Notes: generated from the letters alone by a model not told the origin. Counted from the stretch's first letter, positions 1 through 9,467 are shown. The stretch is DNA of 64,000 bases from Methylomonas rosea (GCF_024505055.1 NZ_JANIBL010000002.1:62001-126000); one strand, 5' to 3'. A program made the numbers and translations.

Positions 1-1
1 T

Positions 2-523
2 TTATGGATAGGCTGCTCGGATAGCCGGGTGCCGGCGGAGACAGTCGTCAATGCCAAGCCGGGCGAAATTTTTGTACATCGCAATATTGCCAATCAGGTT
101 ATCACCACCGATTTCAATTGCCTGAGCGTCGTGCAATATGCCATCTCGGTCTTAAAAGTTAAGCACGTTATCGTTTGCGGCCATTACGGCTGCGGCGGCG
201 TGAAAGCGGCCTTGCAGCCGCAAAAGTCCGATCTGGTTATCACCAATAAATGGTTGCTGCACATTAAAGATGTATACCGTTTTCATCAGGAAGAGCTTGA
301 GTCTATTCCTCCGGAGAAAAAAACCGATCGTCTGATCGAGCTGAATATCGTCGAGCAAGTTTACCGATTAGCTCATACCTCGATCATTCAGTCCGCCTGG
401 AAACATGGGCACAAACCCACCCTTCATGGCTGGGTATACGGTCTGAACGACGGCTTGATTAGCGAATTGATCAAACTCGACCACAACACGCAAATCAATC
501 CGATTTACCGCTATGCCGACTAG
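2..523 (+). CDS. can: Beta-class carbonic anhydrase, 5' end outside window
   Basis: Interconverts CO2 and bicarbonate in the cytoplasm using a zinc ion. The reading frame is open to the window edge and begins with the family motif CSDSRVPAE (Cys and Asp zinc ligands plus the Asp-Arg dyad). The second ligand pair is in HYGCGG. A start further inside, at a GTG at 29, would remove the first zinc motif, so the true start must lie upstream of the window. The C-terminal part ([11 protein letters not shown], then a degenerate tail) matches the usual end of Can-type enzymes. A SulP transporter follows 32 bp downstream in the same direction, suggesting joint work in inorganic carbon uptake. Family assignment is very secure; physiological role is inferred. 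Confidence 0.95.
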   Translation, partial: LWIGCSDSRVPAETVVNAKPGEIFVHRNIANQVITTDFNCLSVVQYAISVLKVKHVIVCGHYGCGGVKAALQPQKSDLVITNKWLLHIKDVYRFHQEELESIPPEKKTDRLIELNIVEQVYRLAHTSIIQSAWKHGHKPTLHGWVYGLNDGLISELIKLDHNTQINPIYRYAD

Positions 524-555
524 CATCCGGATTTTCGTAACGACTGGGTAAACCA

Positions 556-2115
556 ATGACATCTCAATTGAATTCTTACATGAAACATCTGCACCAGGAC
601 TTACCGGCCGGCATCGTGGTCTTTCTGGTGGCTTTACCGTTATGCCTAGGGGTTGCGTTAGCGTCCGGCGCGCCGTTGTTTTCTGGAATTATTGCCGGCT
701 TGGTTGGCGGTATTCTGGTTTCCTGGGCCAGCGGCTCGCAATTAAGCGTTTCGGGACCGGCTGCCGGATTGACGGTTATTGTCTTTGAGGCCATCGAAAC
801 CTTGGGTGGTTTTGGCGGTTTTTTGCTGAGCGTAGTGCTGGCCGGCGGCTTGCAAATAGTGCTGGGCTTTTTGAAAGCCGGCGTGATTGGCGCATTTTTT
901 CCGGCTTCGGTGATTAAAGGCATGCTGGCAGCGATTGGCTTGATTTTGATTATCAAGCAAACGCCGCATGCCACCGGTTACGATACCAGTTTCGAAGGCG
1001 ATGAAAGTTATATGCAAGAGAGCGCCGAATCGAGCTTCTTCGAATTGTCGGAGGCCTTGGAAGCGTTTACCCCAGGCGTTACCATTGTCAGCGCCGTGGC
1101 ACTATTGATTTTGATCGTCTGGGACTCCGGATTTATCAAGCAATTCAAACTTTTAAAGCTGATTCCCGGTCCGTTGCTGGCCGTTATTTGGGGTGTCAGT
1201 TTCAACGCCCTGGCACTGCATTTTGCGCCCGATATGATCATTGGCGAAAAGCACTTGGTATCGCTTCCCGAGTTGGGCAGTACTGCCAACTTTATCAACC
1301 AATTGCGTCTGCCGGATTTCAGTTATTTCAGCAATCCGAAAATTTACAGCGTGGCGGTGACCATTGCGATTATCGCCAGTCTGGAAACGCTGCTGAGTAT
1401 AGAAGCGGTCGATAAACTGGACCCGCACAAACGCGTTGCACCGACCAATCGGGAATTAAAGGCTCAGGGCTTGGGCAATATGGTCAGCGGATTGATGGGC
1501 GGCCTGCCGATTACCGCCGTGATCGTGCGTAGTTCGGCCAATATCAATGCCGGTGGCCAAACCAGAATCGCGTCGTTCTTCCACGGTGTCTTGCTGTTGG
1601 TCAGCGTGCTGTTTTTCGCGAAATACTTGAACATGATTCCATTGGCCTGTTTGGCGGCGATTCTGCTGCAAACCGGCTACAAACTAGCCAAGCCGGCATT
1701 GTTCGTGGAGTTTTATCGCAAGGGCTGGAATCAGTTCGCGCCGTTTGCGATTACCGTTGTGGCGATTTTATTCACTGACTTGTTGCTGGGTATTGCCATT
1801 GGGATGGCTTGCGGTTTCTTCTTTGTATTGAAAGCCAATTTCCATGCGGCAATCACTTTGACCCAGCACGGTCCGCATTATCTATTGCGTTTGCATAAGG
1901 ACGTTTCGTTTTTGAACAAGGCTTTGCTGCGTAAATATCTGGATGAAGTACCCGATGACAGCGAGTTGTTGATCGACGGTACCAAAGCGCAATTTATCGA
2001 TCTGGATATTATGGAAACCATAGCCGATTTCTTGCAGGCTGCGGCGGATCGTAATGTCGCGGTAGAAATTCAGGGCTTTAGCGTTTCCTGTCCGACATCC
2101 TCTTCCGGACATTAA
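556..2115 (+). CDS. SulP family anion (probable bicarbonate) transporter
   Basis: Inner-membrane anion transporter of 519 aa. The first ~440 residues are a run of hydrophobic helices with the SulP features PAGIVVFLVALPLCLG near the N-terminus and a SVSGPAAGL turn. The C-terminal ~75 residues form a shortened STAS-like domain (LLIDGTKAQFIDLDI). SulP proteins move sulfate, bicarbonate or other anions. The position just behind a carbonic anhydrase, as in many SulP-CA pairs, argues for bicarbonate rather than sulfate; this is context only. The ATG at 556 lies 32 bp after the carbonic anhydrase stop with only a weak ribosome site. Confidence 0.88.
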   Translation: MTSQLNSYMKHLHQDLPAGIVVFLVALPLCLGVALASGAPLFSGIIAGLVGGILVSWASGSQLSVSGPAAGLTVIVFEAIETLGGFGGFLLSVVLAGGLQIVLGFLKAGVIGAFFPASVIKGMLAAIGLILIIKQTPHATGYDTSFEGDESYMQESAESSFFELSEALEAFTPGVTIVSAVALLILIVWDSGFIKQFKLLKLIPGPLLAVIWGVSFNALALHFAPDMIIGEKHLVSLPELGSTANFINQLRLPDFSYFSNPKIYSVAVTIAIIASLETLLSIEAVDKLDPHKRVAPTNRELKAQGLGNMVSGLMGGLPITAVIVRSSANINAGGQTRIASFFHGVLLLVSVLFFAKYLNMIPLACLAAILLQTGYKLAKPALFVEFYRKGWNQFAPFAITVVAILFTDLLLGIAIGMACGFFFVLKANFHAAITLTQHGPHYLLRLHKDVSFLNKALLRKYLDEVPDDSELLIDGTKAQFIDLDIMETIADFLQAAADRNVAVEIQGFSVSCPTSSSGH

Positions 2116-2128
2116 GTCTCTTTGTCGG

Positions 2129-2152
2129 GCCAGGCAGCGAGCGTTGCCTGGC
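2129..2152. repeat. 8-bp inverted repeat after the SulP gene
   Basis: GCCAGGCA and TGCCTGGC pair across an 8-nt loop 13 bp after the transporter stop. No T-run follows, so it may be a weak terminator or an mRNA 3' stabilising hairpin for the carbonic anhydrase-SulP transcript. Confidence 0.4.
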
Positions 2153-2362
2153 GGTCATCTTCGGCTTGTTCTGGAACACGGAGCAAGCCGGGGAGGAATG
2201 AGACAGTACACTATTCGGTAGGCGAAGCCTGAGTGTCTGCCACAAGCTCCTTGGCGGAACACTTTTCATCGCATTTCAATCCTTTGCTGCTTCGCAGCGA
2301 TTGGTAGGCGGAATTTAGCCGGCCGGCGACCTCTCGATAAGTCCAATAGCAACAATAATTTC

Positions 2363-2539
2363 TTAACGCAACAGCCAGGGTTTTGCCGGAAGGTGATAGC
2401 CCAGATTAATCTTTTCCTGTTGTTGCCCTTGTCGTTCCTCTTCGCAAAGCAGCGGAGCTCCTTTTTCAGTCGCCGAATCTTCGATTACCTAAGCGCCGAA
2501 TTGTTGCTTGGCTTTGGCGTCGCTGGGTTTTAGTAACTG
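2363..2539 (-). pseudogene. Possible degenerate gene remnant in the 2116-2654 gap
   Basis: The 539-bp gap between the SulP gene and the sensor kinase has no intact gene. On the minus strand one frame reads like the tail of a protein: ~18 residues starting QLLKPSDAKAK, an in-frame TAG at 2489-2491, then ~41 residues rich in Glu, Gln and Lys (including GAPLLCEEERQ) ending KPWLLR and TAA. I do not recognise the family. The charged, protein-like composition is the only support, and chance is a real alternative. The rest of the gap holds only the hairpin at 2129-2152. Confidence 0.25.
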
Positions 2540-2654
2540 CTAAACTTCTTAAAATGACGAAGATGATTGAGGTGGTGAATATGCGCGAACTCATTGGCAA
2601 ACAAGATTTTATCGCTTCTCGTGAGGAGGATAGCCGGGTAATAGAATACCGTTT

Positions 2655-5135
2655 ATGAAAACCAAGTATGAGGATATAGTCGGCTTACGTAACCATTTGC
2701 TGAATGCAATCCTGTTGGTCGCTGCAACATTAGGTATTCCAAGTTTGGGAATATCCTTATCGCGAGCAATGTTCATGGGCTGGCAACCGGTCATGACCGT
2801 CCAGATCTTGATTTTGATAGCGCTTTGGTTGCTATGGTTAGGCCGCAAACGGATTTCCTACATCGCCCGGGCAATTTCGTTGATGGTTATATTCTGGGTG
2901 GTTACCTACGGTGGACTGTTGCAATTCGGTCTGATTGCCGGCAGTAAACTATTCGCGCCGCTGTACACTTTATTGTGCGTGTTTCTATTCGATTTTCCGC
3001 TTGCCGGCTGGCTGATGGTTATCAATATTCTGAGTATGGCTTTGCTCGGTTTTGTGGCTACTCAGCATTGGGTCAAATTCGATGTCGATTACCAAGTGTA
3101 TGCCTATCATCCGCTGCCCTGGCTGAACGTTATTTGGAATCTTTTCGCCTTCAATAGCATTATTGCTTTTTTGAGCTGGCGAATGCTTGAGAGGTTGCGA
3201 AACAACGAAGAACAGGCCCGCGCTAACGCCGATTATCTGCAAAAGATTACCGCCAATGTACCTGGAGTGATATACCAATATTTGCTGCGCGCCGACGGTA
3301 GTTCTTGTTTGCCTTATGCCAGCAGTAAACTCCTCGATTTGCTGGGGGTGGCGCCGGATCAGGTGGTGGACGATGCCGAGCCGTTATTTGCCATTACGCA
3401 TAGTGACGATTTGCCGGCCATCAAACATCTGATTGCCAAATCGGCGCGCCAATGCGAGGTGTTCAGGGCTGAGTTTCGCGTGCTGCATCCCGAACACGGT
3501 AGTCGGTGGATAAGCTGCCACGCCACACCGGAACGCGTTGAAAACGGCGCGACCCTCTGGCACGGTTTTTTTACCGACATTTCCCGGCAAAAAGCCAACG
3601 AAGCCGAGCTGGAAGAAAACAAGGCTTTGTTCCAGCGTTTGTTCGAACGGCTACCCATGCCGTTGGGTGTGGTGAATCGGCATGGGCGTATCGTCGAGCT
3701 CAATAGCCGTTTCATCCAAACTTTTGGTTACACCAATGCGGAAGTGGTTACCCTCGACGATTGGTGGCCATTGGCTTTTCCGGAACCGCTGTATCGGCAA
3801 CAGGCTATGGCTATTTGGGAGGATGCCTTACGCGATGCCCAGGAAAATGGCAGCGACATTCAGGGCTTGGAATATCGGATAACTGACAAGCGCGGCAAAA
3901 TTCGCACGATGGTCGTTTCCGGCATCACCCTTGACGACGGATTTTTAGCCACTTTTTTCGATGTTACCGAACGTAAGGAAGCCGAACAAACGCTACAGGC
4001 CAGCGAAAGTCGCTTCCGGCAATTGGTGGAAAATTCGCCGGTCGCTTATTTGGCTTTGGATATTAGCGGTTATATTCTGGATACCAACGATAAGCTCTGC
4101 CAAATGCTCGGCTACCGCTACGAGGATTTATTGGATAGGCATTTTAACGAACTCAGCGACCCGAATTATCCTATCGACTTTATCGATCATTTTATCGATT
4201 TACAACAGATGGGATCATTACCCACGGGGCAGGAGTTACACTTGCGGCATCACGACGGCGGCACGCTCATCGCCTTGTTGGAATGGGGTATTCAGTTGGA
4301 CGTCGATGGCCAGTTCGTGCAATGTCACTGTGTATTGCATGACATCAGCGAACGCAAGCGGATGGAGAACGCATTACTGGAAGCCAAAATGGCCGCCGAA
4401 AGCGCCAATTCGGCGAAATCGATGTTTCTGAACAGTATGAGTCACGAATTGCGTACCCCGTTGAATGTGATCATCGGCTTTGCGGAGCGGCTAAATATTG
4501 GCGAACCAGAACCTTTGCTGGCGCTACAGCAAGAGCCGGTGGCGTATATCTTGAAGGCCGGTCGGCAATTATTGACGCTGGTGGACGATGTGCTGGATTT
4601 GGCGCGTATCGAGTCGGGTAACTTGGAGCTGTTCATCGAGCCAGTGCGCTTACAAGGTGTCCTGGACGATGTCATGACATATTTTAAAGGGTTGGCCGCG
4701 CAGCGGCATATCGAGTTGCTGATTGTGGATGGTGCCCAGCTCTCGGTAAGGGCCGACGCGTGCCGGCTGCGACAAATCATCCAAAACTTGGTGTCCAATG
4801 CCGTTAAGTACAATCGTGAAAACGGCCGAGTGACGATTTTATGCCAAAAAACAGACGGCAAAGTGCGGATATGCGTCGAGGACACGGGCTTGGGTATCCA
4901 AGAAAATTTGCAATCCGAGCTGTTTCAACCGTTCCAGCGTTTGGGTGCGGAAACTACTCATATCGAAGGCACCGGTATCGGTCTGGTGATTTGCCGATAT
5001 TTGCTGGAAGCCATGGACGGCAGCATTGGCTTTAACAGCGAGCCGGGTGTCGGTAGTCAATTTTGGCTGGAGTTACCCAGCGCCGAGGCCGCGGCGGAGG
5101 CTTTTCCTGCATCAGCCGATACGCATTTGATTTAA
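2655..5135 (+). CDS. Membrane-bound sensor histidine kinase with three PAS domains
   Basis: 826-aa sensor kinase. Residues ~10-185 hold about six hydrophobic helices, followed by three PAS/PAC units at ~195-320, ~325-445 and ~450-572, each ending in a typical DITE/DISERK-like tail. A short coiled coil leads to HisKA with the phospho-acceptor His597 in SHELRTPLN. The HATPase domain shows an N box (NLVSNAVKYN) and G boxes (DTGLGI, GTGIGL). There is no receiver domain, and no response-regulator gene is adjacent, so the output partner is unknown. The start at 2655 lacks a well-spaced Shine-Dalgarno. The next gene is convergent 27 bp away. Confidence 0.88.
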   Translation: MKTKYEDIVGLRNHLLNAILLVAATLGIPSLGISLSRAMFMGWQPVMTVQILILIALWLLWLGRKRISYIARAISLMVIFWVVTYGGLLQFGLIAGSKLFAPLYTLLCVFLFDFPLAGWLMVINILSMALLGFVATQHWVKFDVDYQVYAYHPLPWLNVIWNLFAFNSIIAFLSWRMLERLRNNEEQARANADYLQKITANVPGVIYQYLLRADGSSCLPYASSKLLDLLGVAPDQVVDDAEPLFAITHSDDLPAIKHLIAKSARQCEVFRAEFRVLHPEHGSRWISCHATPERVENGATLWHGFFTDISRQKANEAELEENKALFQRLFERLPMPLGVVNRHGRIVELNSRFIQTFGYTNAEVVTLDDWWPLAFPEPLYRQQAMAIWEDALRDAQENGSDIQGLEYRITDKRGKIRTMVVSGITLDDGFLATFFDVTERKEAEQTLQASESRFRQLVENSPVAYLALDISGYILDTNDKLCQMLGYRYEDLLDRHFNELSDPNYPIDFIDHFIDLQQMGSLPTGQELHLRHHDGGTLIALLEWGIQLDVDGQFVQCHCVLHDISERKRMENALLEAKMAAESANSAKSMFLNSMSHELRTPLNVIIGFAERLNIGEPEPLLALQQEPVAYILKAGRQLLTLVDDVLDLARIESGNLELFIEPVRLQGVLDDVMTYFKGLAAQRHIELLIVDGAQLSVRADACRLRQIIQNLVSNAVKYNRENGRVTILCQKTDGKVRICVEDTGLGIQENLQSELFQPFQRLGAETTHIEGTGIGLVICRYLLEAMDGSIGFNSEPGVGSQFWLELPSAEAAAEAFPASADTHLI

Positions 5136-5162
5136 GTTTTCTTAAATAATATTGCTGAGGTT

Positions 5163-6218
5163 TTAAGCGATGTTGGCGATGACGTACATCAATTCGGTTT
5201 CTTGCTGCGCGATGCTCTCGCATAAGGCAAATTGCTCGATAGCGCGTTGTAGATTTTCTCGCGGCTGCTTGACTTTAAAGTAGCGGTTGCTTTGCAGATA
5301 ATCGCTAAAAAAGCGCAACCCGAGCTCGAACGGAATCAGCTCGATGGCCGCATACAGATAGTCGTAATCGGCCTGTTCGAAAAACTGCCCGGCCTCGGCC
5401 AAATAGCTGGTCAAAATGGTTTTGCAGCGGGCGATGTCGAATTGATTGCTGGGCCGAATATGACAACAGGAGCGCAGGCAGTCGCCGATGTCGTAATGCA
5501 CCAAGCCCGGTTTGACGGTATCCAGATCGATTAGGCTGACAATCCGGTCGCTGCCCGGCTCGAATAAAAAGTTGTTCAATTTCGGATCGCCGTGTATCAC
5601 GCGCTCCCGTAATTCGCTGCGCTGTTTGGCTCGTTCCAGCACTGCGATTCGGTCTCGAAAGCCCTCGATAAACTCTTGGCATTGCCGAAACTCGGCATCC
5701 ATCGCGACCGGCAGTGGTCGGTCCAGAATAGCCAAATAATTTTGATAATAAGCGGGGGCGATGTGGAAGCCGGGTAGCGTGTCATGCAGCAATTCCGGCG
5801 CTAGCGTGCCGCAGAGGCGGTGAAAATGCGCCAGCGCAAAGCCGACTTGGCTGGCTTCCGCCTGATTGCTGAGTTGCTCGCGGCTCTCGGCCGGACTGAT
5901 CAGCTCTAAAGCCCGCCAAATTTGGCCGTCGTCATCACGGTAAAACGCTTCTCCATCGTTGGCTGGCAGTAGCGCCGGAATCCGAAGCTGTATGTTAGCC
6001 GGGTCTTGCTGCGCGATATGGCGGTTCAGCTGCTGCAAATTGGCGACAACCTGTTCCGGCTGTGGAAACACCTGGCTATTAATGCCTTGCAACACAAATT
6101 GGGCGTCTCCGGCATTCACCAGGAAAGTGTCGTTGATTAAGCCGTTGCCGAGCTGGCTGATGTTGCCAACGTCATGCCCGCCGGCAAACTGTCCGGCGAT
6201 CCCGTGCAGCTTGTTCAC
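5163..6218 (-). CDS. APH-fold phosphotransferase (sugar/small-molecule kinase)
   Basis: 351-aa kinase of the aminoglycoside phosphotransferase/choline kinase fold. The Brenner-type catalytic loop is HGDPKLNNFLF (catalytic Asp, metal-binding Asn) and the metal-binding DFG-equivalent is SLIDLDTVKPG. The N-terminal lobe has a G-loop-like stretch, GGHDVGNISQLGNGLIN. The pattern resembles N-acetylhexosamine 1-kinase-like enzymes more than antibiotic kinases, but the substrate cannot be read from sequence. It starts with GTG at 6218, which overlaps the rdgB stop as GTGA, so it is probably translationally coupled to rdgB. Confidence 0.75.
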   Translation of the reverse strand: MNKLHGIAGQFAGGHDVGNISQLGNGLINDTFLVNAGDAQFVLQGINSQVFPQPEQVVANLQQLNRHIAQQDPANIQLRIPALLPANDGEAFYRDDDGQIWRALELISPAESREQLSNQAEASQVGFALAHFHRLCGTLAPELLHDTLPGFHIAPAYYQNYLAILDRPLPVAMDAEFRQCQEFIEGFRDRIAVLERAKQRSELRERVIHGDPKLNNFLFEPGSDRIVSLIDLDTVKPGLVHYDIGDCLRSCCHIRPSNQFDIARCKTILTSYLAEAGQFFEQADYDYLYAAIELIPFELGLRFFSDYLQSNRYFKVKQPRENLQRAIEQFALCESIAQQETELMYVIANIA

Positions 6219-6802
6219 AAGCCGGCGAGTTGCTGGCTAAGCGCTCGCAAGGCTTGACCTCTGTGGCTGAGGGCATTTTTTAGCTCCGGCGCCAGTTGCG
6301 CTGAAGAGCATTGATATTGTTCCACCCAAAATACCGGATCGTAACCAAAGCCGTTCTCGCCGACCGCTTGCCCTAGAATCCGGCCTTCCCAAACGCCTTG
6401 GGCGACGATGGGCGTCGGGTCCAAGGCGTGGCGCAGATAGACCATCACGCAAATGAAGCGCGCCGAGCGTTGTTCCTCCGGCACCTCGCGCATGTCTGCC
6501 AGCAATTTGTCCAGATTGGCTTGGTCCGAAGCGCCGACGCCGGCATAGCGTGCCGAGATCACGCCCGGCGCACCGCCCAGTGCATCGACTGCCAAGCCGG
6601 AGTCGTCGGCAATGGCCGGCAAGTTGCAATGTGCGGCGGCGTTGCGGGCCTTAATGATGGCGTTTTCGATAAAAGTCGCGCCAGTTTCCTCCGGCTCAAC
6701 CACATTAAATTGCGATTGCGGCAGGATTTTATCGTTTTGCAGGATGGCTTGAATCTCGCGGATTTTGCCGGGATTGCCGCTGGCTAAAACTATCGAGCTC
6801 AT
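6215..6802 (-). CDS. rdgB: Non-canonical purine NTP pyrophosphatase RdgB/HAM1
   Basis: House-cleaning enzyme that hydrolyses ITP, dITP and XTP to monophosphates. It is 195 aa, the normal length. The phosphate-binding start ASGNPGKIREI, the catalytic segment ADDSGLAVDALGGAPG, and FGYDPVF followed by SHRGQAL are all present. The gene lies 6 bp after rph in the same direction, and its stop overlaps the next gene. The rph-rdgB pairing is common in proteobacteria. Confidence 0.96.
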   Translation of the reverse strand: MSSIVLASGNPGKIREIQAILQNDKILPQSQFNVVEPEETGATFIENAIIKARNAAAHCNLPAIADDSGLAVDALGGAPGVISARYAGVGASDQANLDKLLADMREVPEEQRSARFICVMVYLRHALDPTPIVAQGVWEGRILGQAVGENGFGYDPVFWVEQYQCSSAQLAPELKNALSHRGQALRALSQQLAGL

Positions 6803-6808
6803 TCCAGC

Positions 6809-7558
6809 TTACAGTACGACTCTGAGCGGGGCCGGCTTTTTGGCGTCTCGCAACGCGGCCTGTTGTTTTTCCAACAATTGATTGATGCCGAATTCGGCCA
6901 GTTCCAGCATCGCGTTCAATTCGTCTTTTCTGAACGCATGGCCTTCGGCTGTGCCTTGCACTTCTATGAAGTGGCCGGCTTCATTCATCACCACGTTCAT
7001 GTCGGTTTCGGCTTGATGATCTTCGGCGTAATCCAGATCCAGTACCGGTACGCCGTTATAAATCCCCACCGATACCGAAGCGACTTGACCATGCAGCGGG
7101 TTTTTCTTGATTTTGTGGGTTTTCAACAAATGCTCGATGGCAATTGACAGTGCCACAAAGCCGCCGGTGATAGACGCGGTGCGGGTGCCGCCGTCAGCTT
7201 GAATCACGTCACAATCGATGGTGATGGTGTTTTCGCCCAAGGCTTTCAAATCGATGGCAGCACGCAAAGAGCGACCAATCAAGCGTTGGATTTCCAGAGT
7301 GCGGCCGCCTTGTTTGCCCCGGCCGGCTTCACGGTCCATCCGGCTATGAGTAGAACGCGGCAGCATGCCGTATTCGGCCGTGACCCAACCTTCGCCTTTA
7401 CCTTTTAAAAACCGTGGGACGCTGTTATCGACGCTGGCGGTGCATAAAACCCGGGTGTCCCCAAACTCTACTAACACCGAACCTTCGGCGTGTTTGGTGT
7501 AATTACAGGTAAAGCGTATCTCTCGTAATTGATCGGGATTGCGTCCGCTTGGTCTCAT
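6809..7558 (-). CDS. rph: RNase PH
   Basis: Phosphate-dependent 3'-5' exoribonuclease that trims tRNA 3' ends. The conserved [36 protein letters not shown] and [19 protein letters not shown] blocks are intact, as is [18 protein letters not shown]. Two ATGs are possible (7564 and 7558). The second is chosen because the family begins MRPSGR and a GAG lies 6 nt before it. The C-terminus is slightly longer than the E. coli protein. It heads the rph-rdgB-kinase transcript; yicC, its divergent partner in E. coli, is found just beyond the Ser/Thr kinase gene. Confidence 0.96.
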   Translation of the reverse strand: MRPSGRNPDQLREIRFTCNYTKHAEGSVLVEFGDTRVLCTASVDNSVPRFLKGKGEGWVTAEYGMLPRSTHSRMDREAGRGKQGGRTLEIQRLIGRSLRAAIDLKALGENTITIDCDVIQADGGTRTASITGGFVALSIAIEHLLKTHKIKKNPLHGQVASVSVGIYNGVPVLDLDYAEDHQAETDMNVVMNEAGHFIEVQGTAEGHAFRKDELNAMLELAEFGINQLLEKQQAALRDAKKPAPLRVVL

Positions 7559-7588
7559 ATTCATCTCGTTGGTATATAAATTGCCGGC

Positions 7589-7594
7589 ATTATA
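7589..7594 (-). promoter_or_regulatory. Candidate -10 box for rph
   Basis: TATAAT on the minus strand, 31 bp upstream of the rph start in the short gap behind the kinase gene. No good -35 hexamer sits at the expected spacing, so this is tentative. Confidence 0.4.
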
Positions 7595-7615
7595 CTGGCT
7601 TTACCGGGCGGATTT

Positions 7616-8521
7616 TTAACTATTGCCGGCACTTAGGGCTTGCTGCAACTCCGCGACACTTTGCGGTCTATTCTCCGGAAATACCGCCATGGCCCAATCG
7701 ATGGCTTTGAGTAAATACTCAGGAAAGTGCCGTTTGTGCGCCTTTACGGCGGGCGGCAAATCGTCCTGTTTGATGCGGTCCGGCGAGGGTGGCGGAATTT
7801 TATAATCCAGACAGGCGCGCATGCTGGCACCTACCGCATAAATGTCCGACCACGGACCGAGATTGCCGTTACTGTCGTATTGCTCGATGGGCGAATAACC
7901 GTTGGTCAGCACTTTGGCGCGATTGCGTTGCGGGTCCAGGGTGATTTTGCGGATGGCGCCGAAATCCAGTAGCAAGGGGTCGTTTTCGCTGCGGATCAGA
8001 ATATTGGCGGGCTTGATGTCCAGATGCACCAAGCCTTTTTGATGCACCGCTTCAACGCCGGTCAACAACAGCTTGAATACGGTCAGCAGGAAGGCTTCGT
8101 TAATCGGCAGGCTGCGTTTGTGCAGGATTTTGTCCAGGGTGATGCCGTAGTCGTAAGTCATCACCATGTAAACTGTGTCGTTGGCTTGGAAGAAATTGAT
8201 GACATCGACGATGTTATGGTGCTTCAGCATCGCCAACACTTTGGCTTCTTCAAAAAATAGAGAGCGGCCGCGCATGAACAAAACCTTGGCCTCTTCGTTG
8301 TTGGGGACCACCAGATTATTCCAGGTGCGGTGCGCCAACTTGCGGGGTAGATATTCCTTAATCGCCACCTGAATCTGATCGGCCAGCTGTCTGGCCAGAT
8401 ATACAGAACTAAAGCCGCCGTGCGCCAATTCCCGCTCGATCATGTACTGATCTATAATGGTTCCCGATTGAAGGTAATTCCATTCCTTGGGATAAGTTTC
8501 TGGATCGTAGTATTCGGCCAT
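7616..8521 (-). CDS. Ser/Thr protein kinase (Hanks type, non-RD)
   Basis: A compact cytoplasmic kinase of ~301 aa with no transmembrane or sensor domain. It has a glycine-rich loop (LAHGGFSSVYLA), VAIKEYLP with the ATP-anchoring Lys, HLDIKPANIL as catalytic loop, LDFGAIR for Mg binding, and GYSPIEQY, typical of bacterial kinases, as the substrate loop. The residue before the catalytic Asp is Leu rather than Arg, so it is a non-RD kinase. ATG 8521 is chosen over a TTG two codons earlier. It lies between rph and yicC, genes that are direct neighbours in E. coli. Its substrate is unknown. Confidence 0.9.
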   Translation of the reverse strand: MAEYYDPETYPKEWNYLQSGTIIDQYMIERELAHGGFSSVYLARQLADQIQVAIKEYLPRKLAHRTWNNLVVPNNEEAKVLFMRGRSLFFEEAKVLAMLKHHNIVDVINFFQANDTVYMVMTYDYGITLDKILHKRSLPINEAFLLTVFKLLLTGVEAVHQKGLVHLDIKPANILIRSENDPLLLDFGAIRKITLDPQRNRAKVLTNGYSPIEQYDSNGNLGPWSDIYAVGASMRACLDYKIPPPSPDRIKQDDLPPAVKAHKRHFPEYLLKAIDWAMAVFPENRPQSVAELQQALSAGNS

Positions 8522-8564
8522 GTGCAAAGCTGGGCGGGTTAAGCGTAACGATTATAGGTGAAAA

Positions 8565-9428
8565 ATGATAAGAAGCATGACCGCTTTCGCGGACGGCGAA
8601 ATAAGCGCCGACAATCTGACCATCCTTTGCGAGTTACGTTCGGTTAACCATCGTTACAGCGATCTTAGTGTCAAGTTGCCTGAGCGGCTGCGCTTTGTCG
8701 AAGCCGACGCCCGACGCCTGATTGCCGACAAACTGAAGCGAGGCAAAATCGAATGTGCCTTGAGTTACAAAAAACAAGCCAGCGATAACAGTTTCAATAT
8801 CAATCGGGAAATAGTCGAAAAATTGCTGACGGCTACTGCCGGTATCGAAGCGTTGATGAGCAATCCTCAGCCGTTTTCCGCATTAGAGGTGCTCGCGTTT
8901 CCGGGGGTGCAGCAAGAAACCGAAACCGACAAGGAGGCGCTACGCGAAAAAATTGTCCAGTTGCTGGACTTAACGCTGGATAAAATGCTGGAAACCCGCG
9001 CCCGTGAAGGAGCGCAACTGGCGCAATTATTGGAAGACCGCTGTCATAAAATCAATTTGCTGGTCGAAGCGGCCCACAAACGCATGCCGGATGTGTTGCA
9101 TAACTTGCGTAGTAAGTTAACCAGCCGGGTGCTGGAGATGGTCGCCGAACCTAATTTTGATCGTTTGGAGCAGGAGTTGGTGTTGCTGGCGCAAAAACTT
9201 GATGTGGCCGAAGAACTGGATCGCTTGGAAACCCACGTCGCTGAAGTGTTACGCACCTTGAAACAACCGGAACCCACCGGACGTCGTCTGGACTTTTTAA
9301 TGCAGGAAATGAACCGCGAAGCCAACACCCTGGGCTCCAAGTCCGCCGACCGGGAAATGACGCAAATTTCCATCGATCTGAAAGTATTGATCGAGCAGAT
9401 GCGTGAGCAAATACAGAACATTGAATAA
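8565..9428 (+). CDS. yicC: YicC/YloC family endoribonuclease
   Basis: 287-aa protein of the YicC/YloC family, reported as endoribonucleases. The N-terminus SMTAFADGE, then LRSVNHRYSDLSVKLPERLR, and the C-terminal LDFLMQEMNREANTLGSK signature are all present. It is divergent from the kinase gene, with only 43 bp between the starts, so promoters overlap. In many proteobacteria gmk follows; here the gene ends in a terminator and no gmk is adjacent. Confidence 0.95.
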   Translation: MIRSMTAFADGEISADNLTILCELRSVNHRYSDLSVKLPERLRFVEADARRLIADKLKRGKIECALSYKKQASDNSFNINREIVEKLLTATAGIEALMSNPQPFSALEVLAFPGVQQETETDKEALREKIVQLLDLTLDKMLETRAREGAQLAQLLEDRCHKINLLVEAAHKRMPDVLHNLRSKLTSRVLEMVAEPNFDRLEQELVLLAQKLDVAEELDRLETHVAEVLRTLKQPEPTGRRLDFLMQEMNREANTLGSKSADREMTQISIDLKVLIEQMREQIQNIE

Positions 9429-9467
9429 TGTTCTGGCTGCTCCAGACAATCCAGCAACCCGTTGCAG

